This document shows, in pieces, positions 1 through 6,305 of a stretch of 7,601 nucleotides of DNA. Positions within the stretch are counted from its first letter, which is position 1, and each line of letters begins with the position of its first letter. The notes under the pieces were generated by a model, which was not told the origin of the DNA, did not search any database, and worked only from the letters and a program-made list of their open reading frames with translations. Origin of the DNA: Spirochaetia bacterium (lineage in GTDB: Bacteria > Spirochaetota > Spirochaetia > Sphaerochaetales > Sphaerochaetaceae); NCBI GenBank assembly GCA_009929055.1, contig SABI01000117.1, positions 1 to 7,601 on the forward strand, in the 5' to 3' direction. A program made the translations under genes and the position numbers.

Positions 1-102
1 GATGTAGAGAGACAGGTGCTCAGTCGTGCTGTAGGAGCACATTTAGAGCACCGGATTCTCATCTACAACAACAGAACAGTTGTCTTTAGTGCAGAGCATT
101 AA
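1..102 (+). CDS. C-terminal end of an unidentified protein (5' end outside window)
   Basis: Frame 1 is open from the first base through 33 codons to a TAA at 100-102. The tail mixes charged and hydrophobic residues and ends in FSAEH. It looks coding because the region is otherwise unoccupied, it is somewhat richer in G+C than chance AT-rich spacer, and its stop sits exactly where the convergent aminopeptidase gene ends, with a 4-bp tail-to-tail overlap (99-102). I do not recognise the family from so short a tail. An accidental open frame of this length is possible, so confidence is moderate. Confidence 0.5.
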   Translation, partial: DVERQVLSRAVGAHLEHRILIYNNRTVVFSAEH

Positions 103-1199
103 TTTAAGTCAGTAAAGGAAGGGTGGACAAATACTCCATCTTTTCTGATGAGCTCTCCATCCATCCATATTTCTCCCCCCCCATACTGTGGGGTTTGAAT
201 TTGTACTAAATCCCAGTGAACACTACTACGATTTGTATTATCACAATTGGTGTAGGCATTTCCTGGAGTAAAGTGGATAGAGCCAGCAATTTTCTCATCA
301 AAAAGGGTGTTATCCATAGCAAATGTAATAGCAGGATTACACCCTAAAGCAAACTCTCCAAAATAGCGGGCAACTTTATCACTATCGAGGACTTTGTTAA
401 TAGCAATGGTATCATCACTTGTTGCTTCTACGATTTTGCCTTCTTTAATAACAAATCTTACATCATTAAAGGTGTGTCCATGGTAGGTGCTTGCTGTGTT
501 GTAGTGGATAACACCGTTTACACTATTGAGTACTGGTGCTGAATAGACCTCTCCATCTGGAATGTTTCTATGGCCAGAACATTTGACTGAACCTATGTTT
601 TTTATACTGAAAGAGAGGTCTGTATCTTTAGCAATAATATGAACTCTATCTACTTGGTCCATAAAAGCTTTGGCTTTATCCATAGCTTTATCCATTGCTT
701 CATAATCAACTTCACTCGTTACTCTATAAAAGTACTCTTCAAATTCCTTAAAACTCATATTTGCCTTATAAGCCATTAAAGAAGTTGGATAACGAAGGAC
801 TACCCATTTCGTGTGTGGCACCCTTATATCATGATGGACTTTATTGTTATAAATTTTATTATAAAGTTCATATCCTTTTCCAACATGGGCCATCTCGGCT
901 GGGTTCACTATTCCCCTAATTCCTATAAAGGCATCCATATTATTCATTCTATACGAATCATTATCTGTCCAACCAGTTAAAGATTCACTCGAAGCACCCT
1001 TTATTAAAGCCCTTTCTATAGCTATGTTAGAGATATTTACTTCGGGATAGCCTCCTGCCTGGTAGACTTCTTCAATTAGTGCTTCAACCATGCTAATAGG
1101 CACATCAGTTGCATTAATTAAACACCTCTCCCCTTTTTTCAAAGATACACTATAGGTGACTAATAGGTGAGCGAGTTGTTGCTCTTTATGTGAACTCAT
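99..1199 (-). CDS. M29-family metallo-aminopeptidase (AmpS/PepS/aminopeptidase T type)
   Basis: A cytosolic exopeptidase expected to remove N-terminal residues from peptides using two metal ions. The 366-residue protein has the M29 layout: an N-terminal alpha/beta domain to about residue 190, then a catalytic C-terminal domain. The family's metal and catalytic residues can be matched: E217 (in IPDGEVYSAP), E282 (GEFALG), H309 (GSIHFTPG), Y316, and H328 and D330 (SSVHWDL). M29 members are usually about 370-410 residues, so it looks complete. The ATG directly follows the TAA of the pseudouridine synthase gene. Its AAGGAG site lies inside the last codons of that gene, so the two are certainly co-transcribed and probably translationally coupled. 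It is the last gene of the operon, and no U-tract terminator is visible downstream within the window. The family call is firm; substrate preference cannot be read from sequence. Confidence 0.93.
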   Translation of the reverse strand: MSSHKEQQLAHLLVTYSVSLKKGERCLINATDVPISMVEALIEEVYQAGGYPEVNISNIAIERALIKGASSESLTGWTDNDSYRMNNMDAFIGIRGIVNPAEMAHVGKGYELYNKIYNNKVHHDIRVPHTKWVVLRYPTSLMAYKANMSFKEFEEYFYRVTSEVDYEAMDKAMDKAKAFMDQVDRVHIIAKDTDLSFSIKNIGSVKCSGHRNIPDGEVYSAPVLNSVNGVIHYNTASTYHGHTFNDVRFVIKEGKIVEATSDDTIAINKVLDSDKVARYFGEFALGCNPAITFAMDNTLFDEKIAGSIHFTPGNAYTNCDNTNRSSVHWDLVQIQTPQYGGGEIWMDGELIRKDGVFVHPSFTDLN

Positions 1200-1964
1200 T
1201 TATTTTTTCTCCTTGTAGAGAGGCTCTTGGAATGGATTTATTCCATCTTCAAAGAGGCTATATTCTCTTAATTGGTTATTATTATAATCATAAAACTGAA
1301 TTTTTGAGGCAATAAGGTGCAATAAAGGATGTTCTTTTCCCCCATATAATGAGTCTCCTATGATAGGAAAAGAGGCCCATGCAAGATGGCTTCTAACTTG
1401 GTGACGAAATCCTTTTGTAAGTGTTACGACAAAAAGGTGTTTATTATGCCCTTGCTCTCCAATATATGTTATGAGAGATGTGTATGCGTTTGGGGAACTT
1501 TTTCTTTTATTAAATATGTGAGAGTCTTCAGTTACCGGTCTCACCTCTTTTCTTCCTCTTCCATAAGGGCGAAAAGATGAATGTAATTCTATAGGGTTCT
1601 CTTTTTGGAAGTCAATTTCTATTGATGGATACCCTAACTTTTCGTTTTCATCGTTGGTGGACAAGGCGTGATATGTCTTTTTAAAACGACCTTGTTTTTG
1701 TTCTTCTTTGAAATAATTATAAGCATCTATTGTTCGAGCAATAAGAACAAGACCTCGAGTAGAATTATCGAGTCGATGGAGAACTCCCCCTTCATGGTCT
1801 TTAAAAAGAATCTCAGGGTACCTAAGAGCTACTTGTGAAAGAAGGGTATCACTATCTCTCTCATTTTTTAGCGGAACAGATGGAAGTTCATGGTTTTTTG
1901 ACACAATAAGGTAGTGAGGTGTTTCAGCTATAATCTGATAAGAAAAATCCATAGAGTGTATCAT
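1200..1964 (-). CDS. RluA-family RNA pseudouridine synthase
   Basis: Isomerises specific uridines to pseudouridine in rRNA or tRNA. The catalytic motif is HRLDNSTRGL, with the invariant aspartate at D66. The family tyrosine motif appears as KKTY (Y99). The third conserved block reads KGFRHQVRSHLA (184-195), followed by PIIGDSLYGG (200-209). At 254 residues it has no room for an N-terminal S4 domain, so it is a catalytic-domain-only member. Which uridine it modifies cannot be told. The ATG at 1964 is the first possible start after an in-frame TAA at 1977-1979. No Shine-Dalgarno sequence precedes it or the alternative Met5, so initiation probably relies on ribosomes finishing the MATE gene 36 bp upstream. 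The TAA abuts the aminopeptidase ATG. The arginine in HRLDNSTRGL, where many members have serine, is within family variation. Confidence 0.92.
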   Translation of the reverse strand: MIHSMDFSYQIIAETPHYLIVSKNHELPSVPLKNERDSDTLLSQVALRYPEILFKDHEGGVLHRLDNSTRGLVLIARTIDAYNYFKEEQKQGRFKKTYHALSTNDENEKLGYPSIEIDFQKENPIELHSSFRPYGRGRKEVRPVTEDSHIFNKRKSSPNAYTSLITYIGEQGHNKHLFVVTLTKGFRHQVRSHLAWASFPIIGDSLYGGKEHPLLHLIASKIQFYDYNNNQLREYSLFEDGINPFQEPLYKEKK

Positions 1965-2000
1965 AACAGAAGAGGTTTAAAAGTTGTAGTGATATATTCA

Positions 2001-3389
2001 TTATATAGAAGAAATGGGTTGCTCTTCATTAAGAGGTATCTCTTCTTTTTCGTCAGTATTCTTATTAAGAAGGGCATACAATACAATAATGCCAATAAGT
2101 CCTCCAACGACATTCGTTATGAAGGAAGCGATAAATATCCCCTTCTCTTGGAAATAAAAAGAGAGGAGTAACGCTACTGGTACGTTAACAATAAATGCTT
2201 TAATAAGGGATATAAAAGCTGAGTGAAGAGGCTTATTCATTCCGTTCAAACTTTGACTAACGATAATTAACATGCCAAGGAACCCATAACTGAGACTCAC
2301 AATTTTTAAATACGAAGAGCCAGATGTTACTATTGTTGGATCATTATTGAAAAGTCTTACAATTGGTTCAGCAAAGAATAAGAGGAAAACAAAAATTAAT
2401 ACTCCATACCCTATTGAGATGATGCTCGTAAATGTAGCAGCTTTTTTTATTCTTAATTTATTATTTGCCCCCCAGTTCTGTCCTGCGAAAGGGGCCATTA
2501 CTGTTGCTAGAGAATTAGGTATCATGATAATCAACATTTCAACTCTAGAAGCTGCACCATACCCTGCTACTACATTCTGTCCATATCGAGCTAACAAACG
2601 GGTGAGAACGGCAAGAGAGAGGGGGGTGATTGCTTGCACTAAGGAAGCTGGCACCCCTACAAAAGCTATTTCTTTCCAGCTTTCAAGAATCTCTTTTAGA
2701 GGGCCTTTTTGGAATTGAAGAAGTTTGTCTCTCACAATTAATATGTATAAAGAGAACAGGAGAGTGGTAAAACGGGAAATAACTGTAGCAAGGGCGGCTC
2801 CAGCAATCCCCATTTCAGGGAATATTCCTATTCCAAAAATGAGAAGGGGGTCTAATATGCTATTAACTACAACGGAGGCAATCATAATCATGCTAGGAGT
2901 TATCGTATCTCCTGTTGCTCTAATTACATTGTTCCCTACCATAGGGATTACGACAAAAGGGAGTCCAATATACCAGATAATCATATAATTATGAATAAGA
3001 AATAAGGTAGTTTCATTTGCTCCGAGCATCTCAAAAAGGGGTGTTATGGTAGTAATTCCTATTCCCATAAAAATAATGACCACGAGTACAGCTAACATAA
3101 TCCCATCAAATGTTAATCGCTTTACTTTGTGTTGGTTACCAGAGCCGATAGCCCTTGAGACATTTGAAGATAACCCTATTCCGAGTCCAAGAGAAATGGA
3201 ATTTAATATCATCACAACGGGGAAAGTGAATCCCATAGCTGCTAATTCTGAGGTACCAAGTTGTCCTACAAAATAGGTATCGACTGCATTAAAAGCGCTC
3301 ATAGCGAAAAGACCTAACAGCATACCACTAGCCATGTTGATAATTGTTGAATTTATGGGGCCTTCAACAAGATTATGCTTTCTCTTCAC
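2001..3389 (-). CDS. MATE-family multidrug/Na+(H+) antiporter efflux protein
   Basis: An inner-membrane secondary transporter that exports drugs or metabolites in exchange for Na+ or H+. The 462-residue protein shows two halves of about six hydrophobic segments each, the usual MATE size and fold. Recognisable blocks are the N-terminal VDTYFVGQLGTSELAAMGF region (36-54), GNNVIRATGDT (152-162) and GIAGAALATVISR (194-206) in the first half. The second half has the matching FAGQNWGANN (301-310) and SQSLNGMNKP (378-387). The tail after about 442 is acidic and soluble. The start is a GTG: a good AAGGAG sits 5 nt upstream, and the next residues KRKHNLVEGPI match the charged N-terminus common in this family. 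It is first in the operon with the pseudouridine synthase and aminopeptidase, which have no obvious functional link to efflux. Substrate unknown. Confidence 0.95.
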   Translation of the reverse strand: MKRKHNLVEGPINSTIINMASGMLLGLFAMSAFNAVDTYFVGQLGTSELAAMGFTFPVVMILNSISLGLGIGLSSNVSRAIGSGNQHKVKRLTFDGIMLAVLVVIIFMGIGITTITPLFEMLGANETTLFLIHNYMIIWYIGLPFVVIPMVGNNVIRATGDTITPSMIMIASVVVNSILDPLLIFGIGIFPEMGIAGAALATVISRFTTLLFSLYILIVRDKLLQFQKGPLKEILESWKEIAFVGVPASLVQAITPLSLAVLTRLLARYGQNVVAGYGAASRVEMLIIMIPNSLATVMAPFAGQNWGANNKLRIKKAATFTSIISIGYGVLIFVFLLFFAEPIVRLFNNDPTIVTSGSSYLKIVSLSYGFLGMLIIVSQSLNGMNKPLHSAFISLIKAFIVNVPVALLLSFYFQEKGIFIASFITNVVGGLIGIIVLYALLNKNTDEKEEIPLNEEQPISSI

Positions 3390-3395
3390 TTGCCA

Positions 3396-3401
3396 CTCCT
3401 T
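3396..3401 (-). promoter_or_regulatory. Ribosome binding site that fixes the GTG start of the MATE gene
   Basis: The minus strand reads AAGGAG, then 5 nt, then GTG (3389-3387). The strong match and ideal spacing select the GTG over any later ATG. Confidence 0.8.
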
Positions 3402-3408
3402 TTCATCT

Positions 3409-3438
3409 ATTATGAAAAAGAAATAATTGAATAGTCAA
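3409..3438 (-). promoter_or_regulatory. Probable sigma-70-type promoter of the MATE operon
   Basis: On the minus strand, TTGACT (3438-3433) is followed after 18 nt by CATAAT (3414-3409). Each hexamer matches consensus at five of six positions. Transcription would begin near 3402, so the ribosome binding site would lie at or next to the 5' end of the mRNA, with a leader of only about 13 nt. Confidence 0.6.
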
Positions 3439-3452
3439 TCATCAGAGAAACA

Positions 3453-3469
3453 GATAATGCAATATTATC
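3453..3469. repeat. Inverted repeat in the divergent control region (possible operator)
   Basis: GATAAT and ATTATC form perfect 6-bp arms around GCAAT. The repeat lies between the two divergent operons, 15 bp upstream of the minus-strand -35 hexamer. A second, looser repeat (TACCTT 3479-3484 / AAGGTA 3494-3499) lies next to it. The position suits a regulator binding site, but no regulator gene is visible and AT-rich sequence makes short repeats common. Confidence 0.3.
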
Positions 3470-3473
3470 CATT

Positions 3474-3539
3474 TTAACTACCTTAAAGGGCTAAAGGTAA
3501 TAATAGAGCTTTATCCTTTCACCTCTTGTGTTGTATACT
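3474..3539 (+). promoter_or_regulatory. Candidate promoters of the CBS-HATPase operon
   Basis: There are two weak candidates. TTAACT (3474-3479) with AATAAT (3499-3504) at 19-nt spacing would give a leader of about 35-40 nt. TATACT (3534-3539) has only a poor -35 (TTATCC, 3511-3516) and ends 8 nt before the ATG, which would make the mRNA essentially leaderless. No Shine-Dalgarno sequence precedes the ATG in either case. Confidence 0.35.
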
Positions 3540-3547
3540 CCACTTAT

Positions 3548-4486
3548 ATGCAAACGATACCTATTAATACATATACATCTCCCACTGTGATTCTTGAACT
3601 CATCTATCGTTTAAAAGTAAAAGATGTAATGACAAAGACTCTTATAACTGTTACTCGCGACCAAACGATGAGAGAGGTACAACACTTAATGAGGAATAAT
3701 TCTATTACTGGAGTTCCTGTAGTGCAACAAAAAAGGCTCATTGGGATTGTGAGTATGGATGATATCATCAGGGCTCTCGATTATGGACATATTGAAGAAT
3801 TAGTTGAAAAACATATGAGTCAACAACTCATCGTCCTTGAAGAAGATATGCCTGTCTCTTTTGCTATTAGCTATTTTGATCGCTATCGATACCATCGTTT
3901 TCCAGTTTTATCCAAAGATAAAGAAATCGTTGGGATGGTGACAACAAGGGATATCTCAACGAGGCTTCTATGGGAGATAAACCATGAAGTAGAAAACCTC
4001 GAAAGGATGATTCAAACAACTAAAGTAAGTGATGGCCTTACAAGAGATGTGCAAACTTTCTCAATCATTCAGCATGATTTTGAGAATGCTGGTTTTGCCT
4101 CTACAGAAATAAAAAAGCGACTTAAACAAATGGATGTATTTCCTAGAACGATAAGGAAAGCTGCAATAGCAAGTTATGAATTAGAAATAAACGTTGTGGT
4201 ACACTCCCTTGGGGGTCAAATTACGGCAGAATATGGCCCTGATGAAGTAATTATTACTGCACAAGATACCGGTCCTGGAATTTTAGATATCGACAAAGCA
4301 ATGGAACAAGGTTTTTCTACTGCTAACGAGTGGATTAGATCTCTAGGGTTCGGAGCAGGTATGGGGCTACCTAATGTAAAATCAGTTTCTGATGAATTCC
4401 AAATTAAAAGTAGCAAAGAGGGAACTACTGTTACTTCTACAATAAAATTTAGTGACCAAGAAAAAGTTCACATAACCACAAAATAA
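3548..4486 (+). CDS. CBS-pair protein fused to a GHKL ATPase (anti-sigma-factor/serine-kinase type)
   Basis: Probably a cytosolic signalling protein of 312 residues. Residues about 22-142 hold two CBS motifs, the first starting at VKDVMTKTLITV and the second at VEKHMSQQLIVL. Such pairs usually bind AMP, ATP or related adenylates. Residues about 165-302 form a histidine-kinase-like ATPase domain of the RsbW/SpoIIAB type. Its N box is ELEINVVVH (E211, N215, H219), its G1 box DTGPGI (D240-I245) and its G2 box GFGAGMGLPN (267-276). There is no phospho-acceptor histidine domain and no membrane segment. It heads an operon with a DRTGG-type and a PHP protein, a set seen near [FeFe]-hydrogenase genes in anaerobes (established association; role undetermined). 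The ATG lacks a ribosome binding site. The start is kept because the CBS core begins soon after it and no better start is present. A partner sigma factor or STAS protein is not in the window. Confidence 0.88.
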   Translation: MQTIPINTYTSPTVILELIYRLKVKDVMTKTLITVTRDQTMREVQHLMRNNSITGVPVVQQKRLIGIVSMDDIIRALDYGHIEELVEKHMSQQLIVLEEDMPVSFAISYFDRYRYHRFPVLSKDKEIVGMVTTRDISTRLLWEINHEVENLERMIQTTKVSDGLTRDVQTFSIIQHDFENAGFASTEIKKRLKQMDVFPRTIRKAAIASYELEINVVVHSLGGQITAEYGPDEVIITAQDTGPGILDIDKAMEQGFSTANEWIRSLGFGAGMGLPNVKSVSDEFQIKSSKEGTTVTSTIKFSDQEKVHITTK

Positions 4487-4505
4487 ATAAGAGGAGATAT
4501 CATAG

Positions 4506-4838
4506 ATGAGTGATATGCTTACTGTCAGTAAAAAACTAGGATATAAAGTAGTTGTAATGAGCAATGAAGAAGCAATAGTTACGGGAGGTTACGCAGGAGA
4601 TCTTCTCTCTGATGTGATGGGCCATGCCCAAGAAGGTGAAATTCTTATCACGATTCAAGCACATAAAAATAGTATTGCTGTCGCCTCATTACTTGGTTTA
4701 AGTGGTATTATTATCTGTAACAGTAGAGATGTTTCAGATGATATGAAACTTGCTGCAAAAGAACAGGGAATAACACTTTTCACTACTAGTGATACGCAAT
4801 ATAGGGCAAGCATACATCTTGCTTCTGTCTTAGCATAA
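4506..4838 (+). CDS. Small DRTGG-type domain protein
   Basis: A 110-residue cytosolic protein resembling the stand-alone DRTGG-domain proteins related to the N-terminal part of HPr kinase/phosphorylase and Pta. It matches the subgroup pattern TGGYAGDLLSDVMGHAQEG (26-44), LITIQAHKNSIAVASLLGLSGIII (47-70) and a C-terminal GITLFTTSD (88-96). The literal DRTGG motif is not present, and there is no kinase P-loop, so it is a ligand-binding or regulatory domain rather than an enzyme as far as can be seen. The start is supported by GAGGAG 9 nt upstream of the ATG. It sits 19 bp after the CBS-HATPase gene and 4 bp before the PHP gene, so the three are one operon. The ligand is unknown. Confidence 0.82.
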   Translation: MSDMLTVSKKLGYKVVVMSNEEAIVTGGYAGDLLSDVMGHAQEGEILITIQAHKNSIAVASLLGLSGIIICNSRDVSDDMKLAAKEQGITLFTTSDTQYRASIHLASVLA

Positions 4839-4842
4839 CACG

Positions 4843-5550
4843 ATGCGTTATAGCATAGACTTACATAACCACTCTTGTCTCTCTCCTTGTGGTGAGAATG
4901 CCCTCCTGCCCTCTATTCTCGCATTAGAGGGGGCAGAAAAGGGAATTGATTTTCTAGCCTTGAGTGATCACAATAGTACAAAGAATCTCCCAGCCTTTAA
5001 AGAAGCTACTGAAATAGTTGGTATTACACCCATTTTTGGCATAGAGATTACTACGGTTGAGGAAGTTCACCTTCTTTCCCTGTTTGAACATCTTGAGGAC
5101 GCTCTAGACTTTGGAAAATTTATCGATTCTTCTCTTACAAAATTCAAAAATAATCCTAGGTTATTTGGAGACCAACTTGTTGTAGATGTGATGGGAAATG
5201 TCTTGGAAAGGGTTGAACATATGCTCTATGGCCCTTCTCAACTCTCTTTTGAAGCACTCTTTGAAGAGATAATTAAAAGGGGAGGTCTTGCCATTCCTGC
5301 TCATATCGATAGGCCTAGTAATAGTCTCATTGGAAACTTAGGATTTGTCCCTCCCCTATCCTACTCCGCACTTGAAGTAATCTCTCTCAATATAGGAAAG
5401 GAGTATCCTTCTTACCCTATTATTCAAGGGTCAGATGCTCATTACATTTCCCATATTGGGAGGAGAAGTTGTTTTATAGAGGCAGAAGATATCTCTTTCG
5501 ATGAAATGAAAAAAGCTTTAATTAAGAAAAATATTAGTTATAAACGCTAA
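4843..5550 (+). CDS. PHP-domain metal-dependent phosphoesterase
   Basis: A 235-residue cytosolic protein predicted to hydrolyse a phosphoester using a metal cluster. The PHP motifs are intact: DLHNH (D6, H8, H10), LSDHNS (D42, H43), FGIEIT (E68), EEVHLL (H76), AIPAHID (H154) and QGSDAH (D198, H200). The LSPCG stretch after the first motif and the EEVHLLSLF block match the PHP subgroup found with DRTGG and HATPase genes in hydrogenase loci of anaerobes. No polymerase or other fused domain is present. The ATG lies 4 bp after the previous stop and has no Shine-Dalgarno sequence, so translational coupling to the DRTGG gene is likely. The substrate is unknown; a nucleotide or small phosphorylated signal is a reasonable guess but only inference. 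No clear terminator follows. Confidence 0.9.
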   Translation: MRYSIDLHNHSCLSPCGENALLPSILALEGAEKGIDFLALSDHNSTKNLPAFKEATEIVGITPIFGIEITTVEEVHLLSLFEHLEDALDFGKFIDSSLTKFKNNPRLFGDQLVVDVMGNVLERVEHMLYGPSQLSFEALFEEIIKRGGLAIPAHIDRPSNSLIGNLGFVPPLSYSALEVISLNIGKEYPSYPIIQGSDAHYISHIGRRSCFIEAEDISFDEMKKALIKKNISYKR

Positions 5551-5845
5551 TATCGACAAAATTTATTCATATTTATAAATCTTTTAAAAAAAGTTCTACC
5601 ATTTATTTGGTCAATGTTTGTTCTATGTTATCAAATATACACCAACTCACAACAAAACTAAAAACCTATTAATACCATGATGTCTTGTGTCAACACACAT
5701 CACATTAAAGTAATTTTTTATCGAATATCTAGTGTTAGAACGTTATTCACGATGTTCAACATGTCACATCTTCTTACTTTCTTATACTAAAAGCCGGTAC
5801 TTCTACGTTTTACTATTGTATAAAATCGTCCAATATTCAGTACAT
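5551..5845. other. AT-rich intergenic region without a recognisable gene
   Basis: No open frame with a ribosome binding site, no tRNA and no known riboswitch core was seen. The PHP gene is not followed by a GC-rich hairpin with a U tract. The only structure is a pair of similar imperfect inverted repeats: GATGT (5679-5683) with ACATC (5697-5701), and GATGT (5751-5755) with ACATC (5766-5770). Each encloses a CAACA. They may be regulatory or chance. Confidence 0.4.
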
Positions 5846-5875
5846 CTGTCATCTTATAACTCTTTTTATTATAAT
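5846..5875 (+). promoter_or_regulatory. Candidate promoter of the small secreted protein gene (P1)
   Basis: CTGTCA (5846-5851, four of six) is followed after 18 nt by a perfect TATAAT (5870-5875). This would give a leader of about 75 nt. The -10 lies within a perfect 12-bp AT palindrome (5866-5877). Confidence 0.5.
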
Positions 5876-5885
5876 AACTTAGCTG

Positions 5886-5914
5886 TTGACAAACAGTTAT
5901 GCTAGGGTTAACGT
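5886..5914 (+). promoter_or_regulatory. Second candidate promoter of the small secreted protein gene (P2)
   Basis: A perfect TTGACA (5886-5891) is followed after 17 nt by a weak TAACGT (5909-5914). The -35 is overlapped by an inverted repeat, CTGTT (5883-5887) and AACAG (5892-5896), around GACA, so it may instead be, or be controlled by, a protein site. Confidence 0.4.
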
Positions 5915-5941
5915 AAACATAGAACATGTATGTAAAGATAC

Positions 5942-5948
5942 AAAGGAG
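5942..5948 (+). promoter_or_regulatory. Ribosome binding site that sets the start of the small secreted protein
   Basis: AAAGGAG lies 7 nt before the ATG at 5956. The in-frame ATG at 5926 has no such site, and starting there would put an extra basic stretch before the signal peptide. Confidence 0.8.
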
Positions 5949-5955
5949 AAAGGAA

Positions 5956-6207
5956 ATGAGTAATAGAAATTCAATAGCAAAAACTCTACTTGCACTTTTA
6001 TTATTGATTTCTATTTCAATTTCTTCATTAGGTGCCTCTCGTACAATAAGTAGTCAAACAATTCACATATATGGTTATGTTCCAGAACGCACTACTCTTG
6101 AATTACTAGAAGATGGAAACTTTAATTTTTCCTCGAACAATCCTTCCGCTACGATAGATGTTCAACAATTTTCTAATTCTACGACTTTATCAGTTACTGC
6201 AATATAA
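5956..6207 (+). CDS. Small secreted protein of unknown function with N-terminal signal peptide
   Basis: I do not recognise this 83-residue protein. It starts with a short basic region (R4, K9), then a strongly hydrophobic stretch from about residue 10 to 26, then small residues (SSLGAS) suited to signal peptidase I cleavage near residue 27. There is no cysteine, so it is not a lipoprotein. The mature part of about 56 residues is rich in Ser, Thr and Asn with alternating polar and hydrophobic residues (TIHIYGYV, TTLELLEDGNFNF, TTLSVTAI), which suggests beta strands. It ends abruptly at a tandem TAA TAA after a hydrophobic strand. It is a single-gene unit with its own promoters, a strong ribosome binding site and terminator-like hairpins behind, which points to substantial expression. 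It could be a complete surface or periplasmic protein, or a shortened version of a longer beta-sandwich protein. Confidence 0.75.
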   Translation: MSNRNSIAKTLLALLLLISISISSLGASRTISSQTIHIYGYVPERTTLELLEDGNFNFSSNNPSATIDVQQFSNSTTLSVTAI

Positions 6208-6272
6208 TAAGTATTTTTCCTTAACAAGACGCTTTCAAATATACCGATACAGACAATTATCTATTTATATAG

Positions 6273-6299
6273 AAAAAAGGATTAGAAAAGTCCTTTTTT
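6273..6299 (+). terminator. AT-rich terminator hairpin after the secreted protein gene
   Basis: AAAAAAGGA (6273-6281) pairs perfectly with TCCTTTTTT (6291-6299) around a 9-nt loop, ending in an eight-T run. The low GC of the stem makes it weaker than a classical terminator. It lies 66 nt after the stop. Confidence 0.6.
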
Positions 6300-6305
6300 T
6301 TATAT

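Noticed and set aside
1386..1580. Plus-strand open frame opposite the pseudouridine synthase
   Set aside because: It is antisense to conserved catalytic sequence, with cysteine-rich random-looking composition and no start signals.
1975..2000. Small frame starting at an ATG overlapping the MATE stop
   Set aside because: It is out of frame with the pseudouridine synthase, about 25 codons long and without recognisable content.
2347..2988. Plus-strand open frames of 87-123 codons opposite the MATE gene
   Set aside because: They lie wholly antisense to a clear MATE protein, have no ribosome binding sites, and their sequences read as the mirror of a hydrophobic gene.
4216..4564. Minus-strand open frames opposite the CBS-HATPase gene
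   Set aside because: They overlap the conserved ATPase boxes and the next gene's start on the other strand and have no supporting signals.
4835..4850. Short hairpin (ATAAC/GTTAT) around the PHP start codon as a translation switch
   Set aside because: Only 5 AT-rich pairs, likely too weak; coupling to the preceding gene explains initiation.
5926..5955. Upstream ATG extending the secreted protein to 93 residues
   Set aside because: No ribosome binding site precedes it, whereas a strong one lies exactly before the ATG at 5956.
5551..5955. Riboswitch, T-box or CRISPR array in the long intergenic stretch
   Set aside because: No conserved riboswitch core, T-box sequence or regularly spaced repeats were found.
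6208..6270. Frameshifted continuation of the secreted protein beyond its tandem stops
   Set aside because: A +1 frame stays open for about 35 codons but is basic and unlike the beta-rich protein, and it runs into the terminator hairpin.
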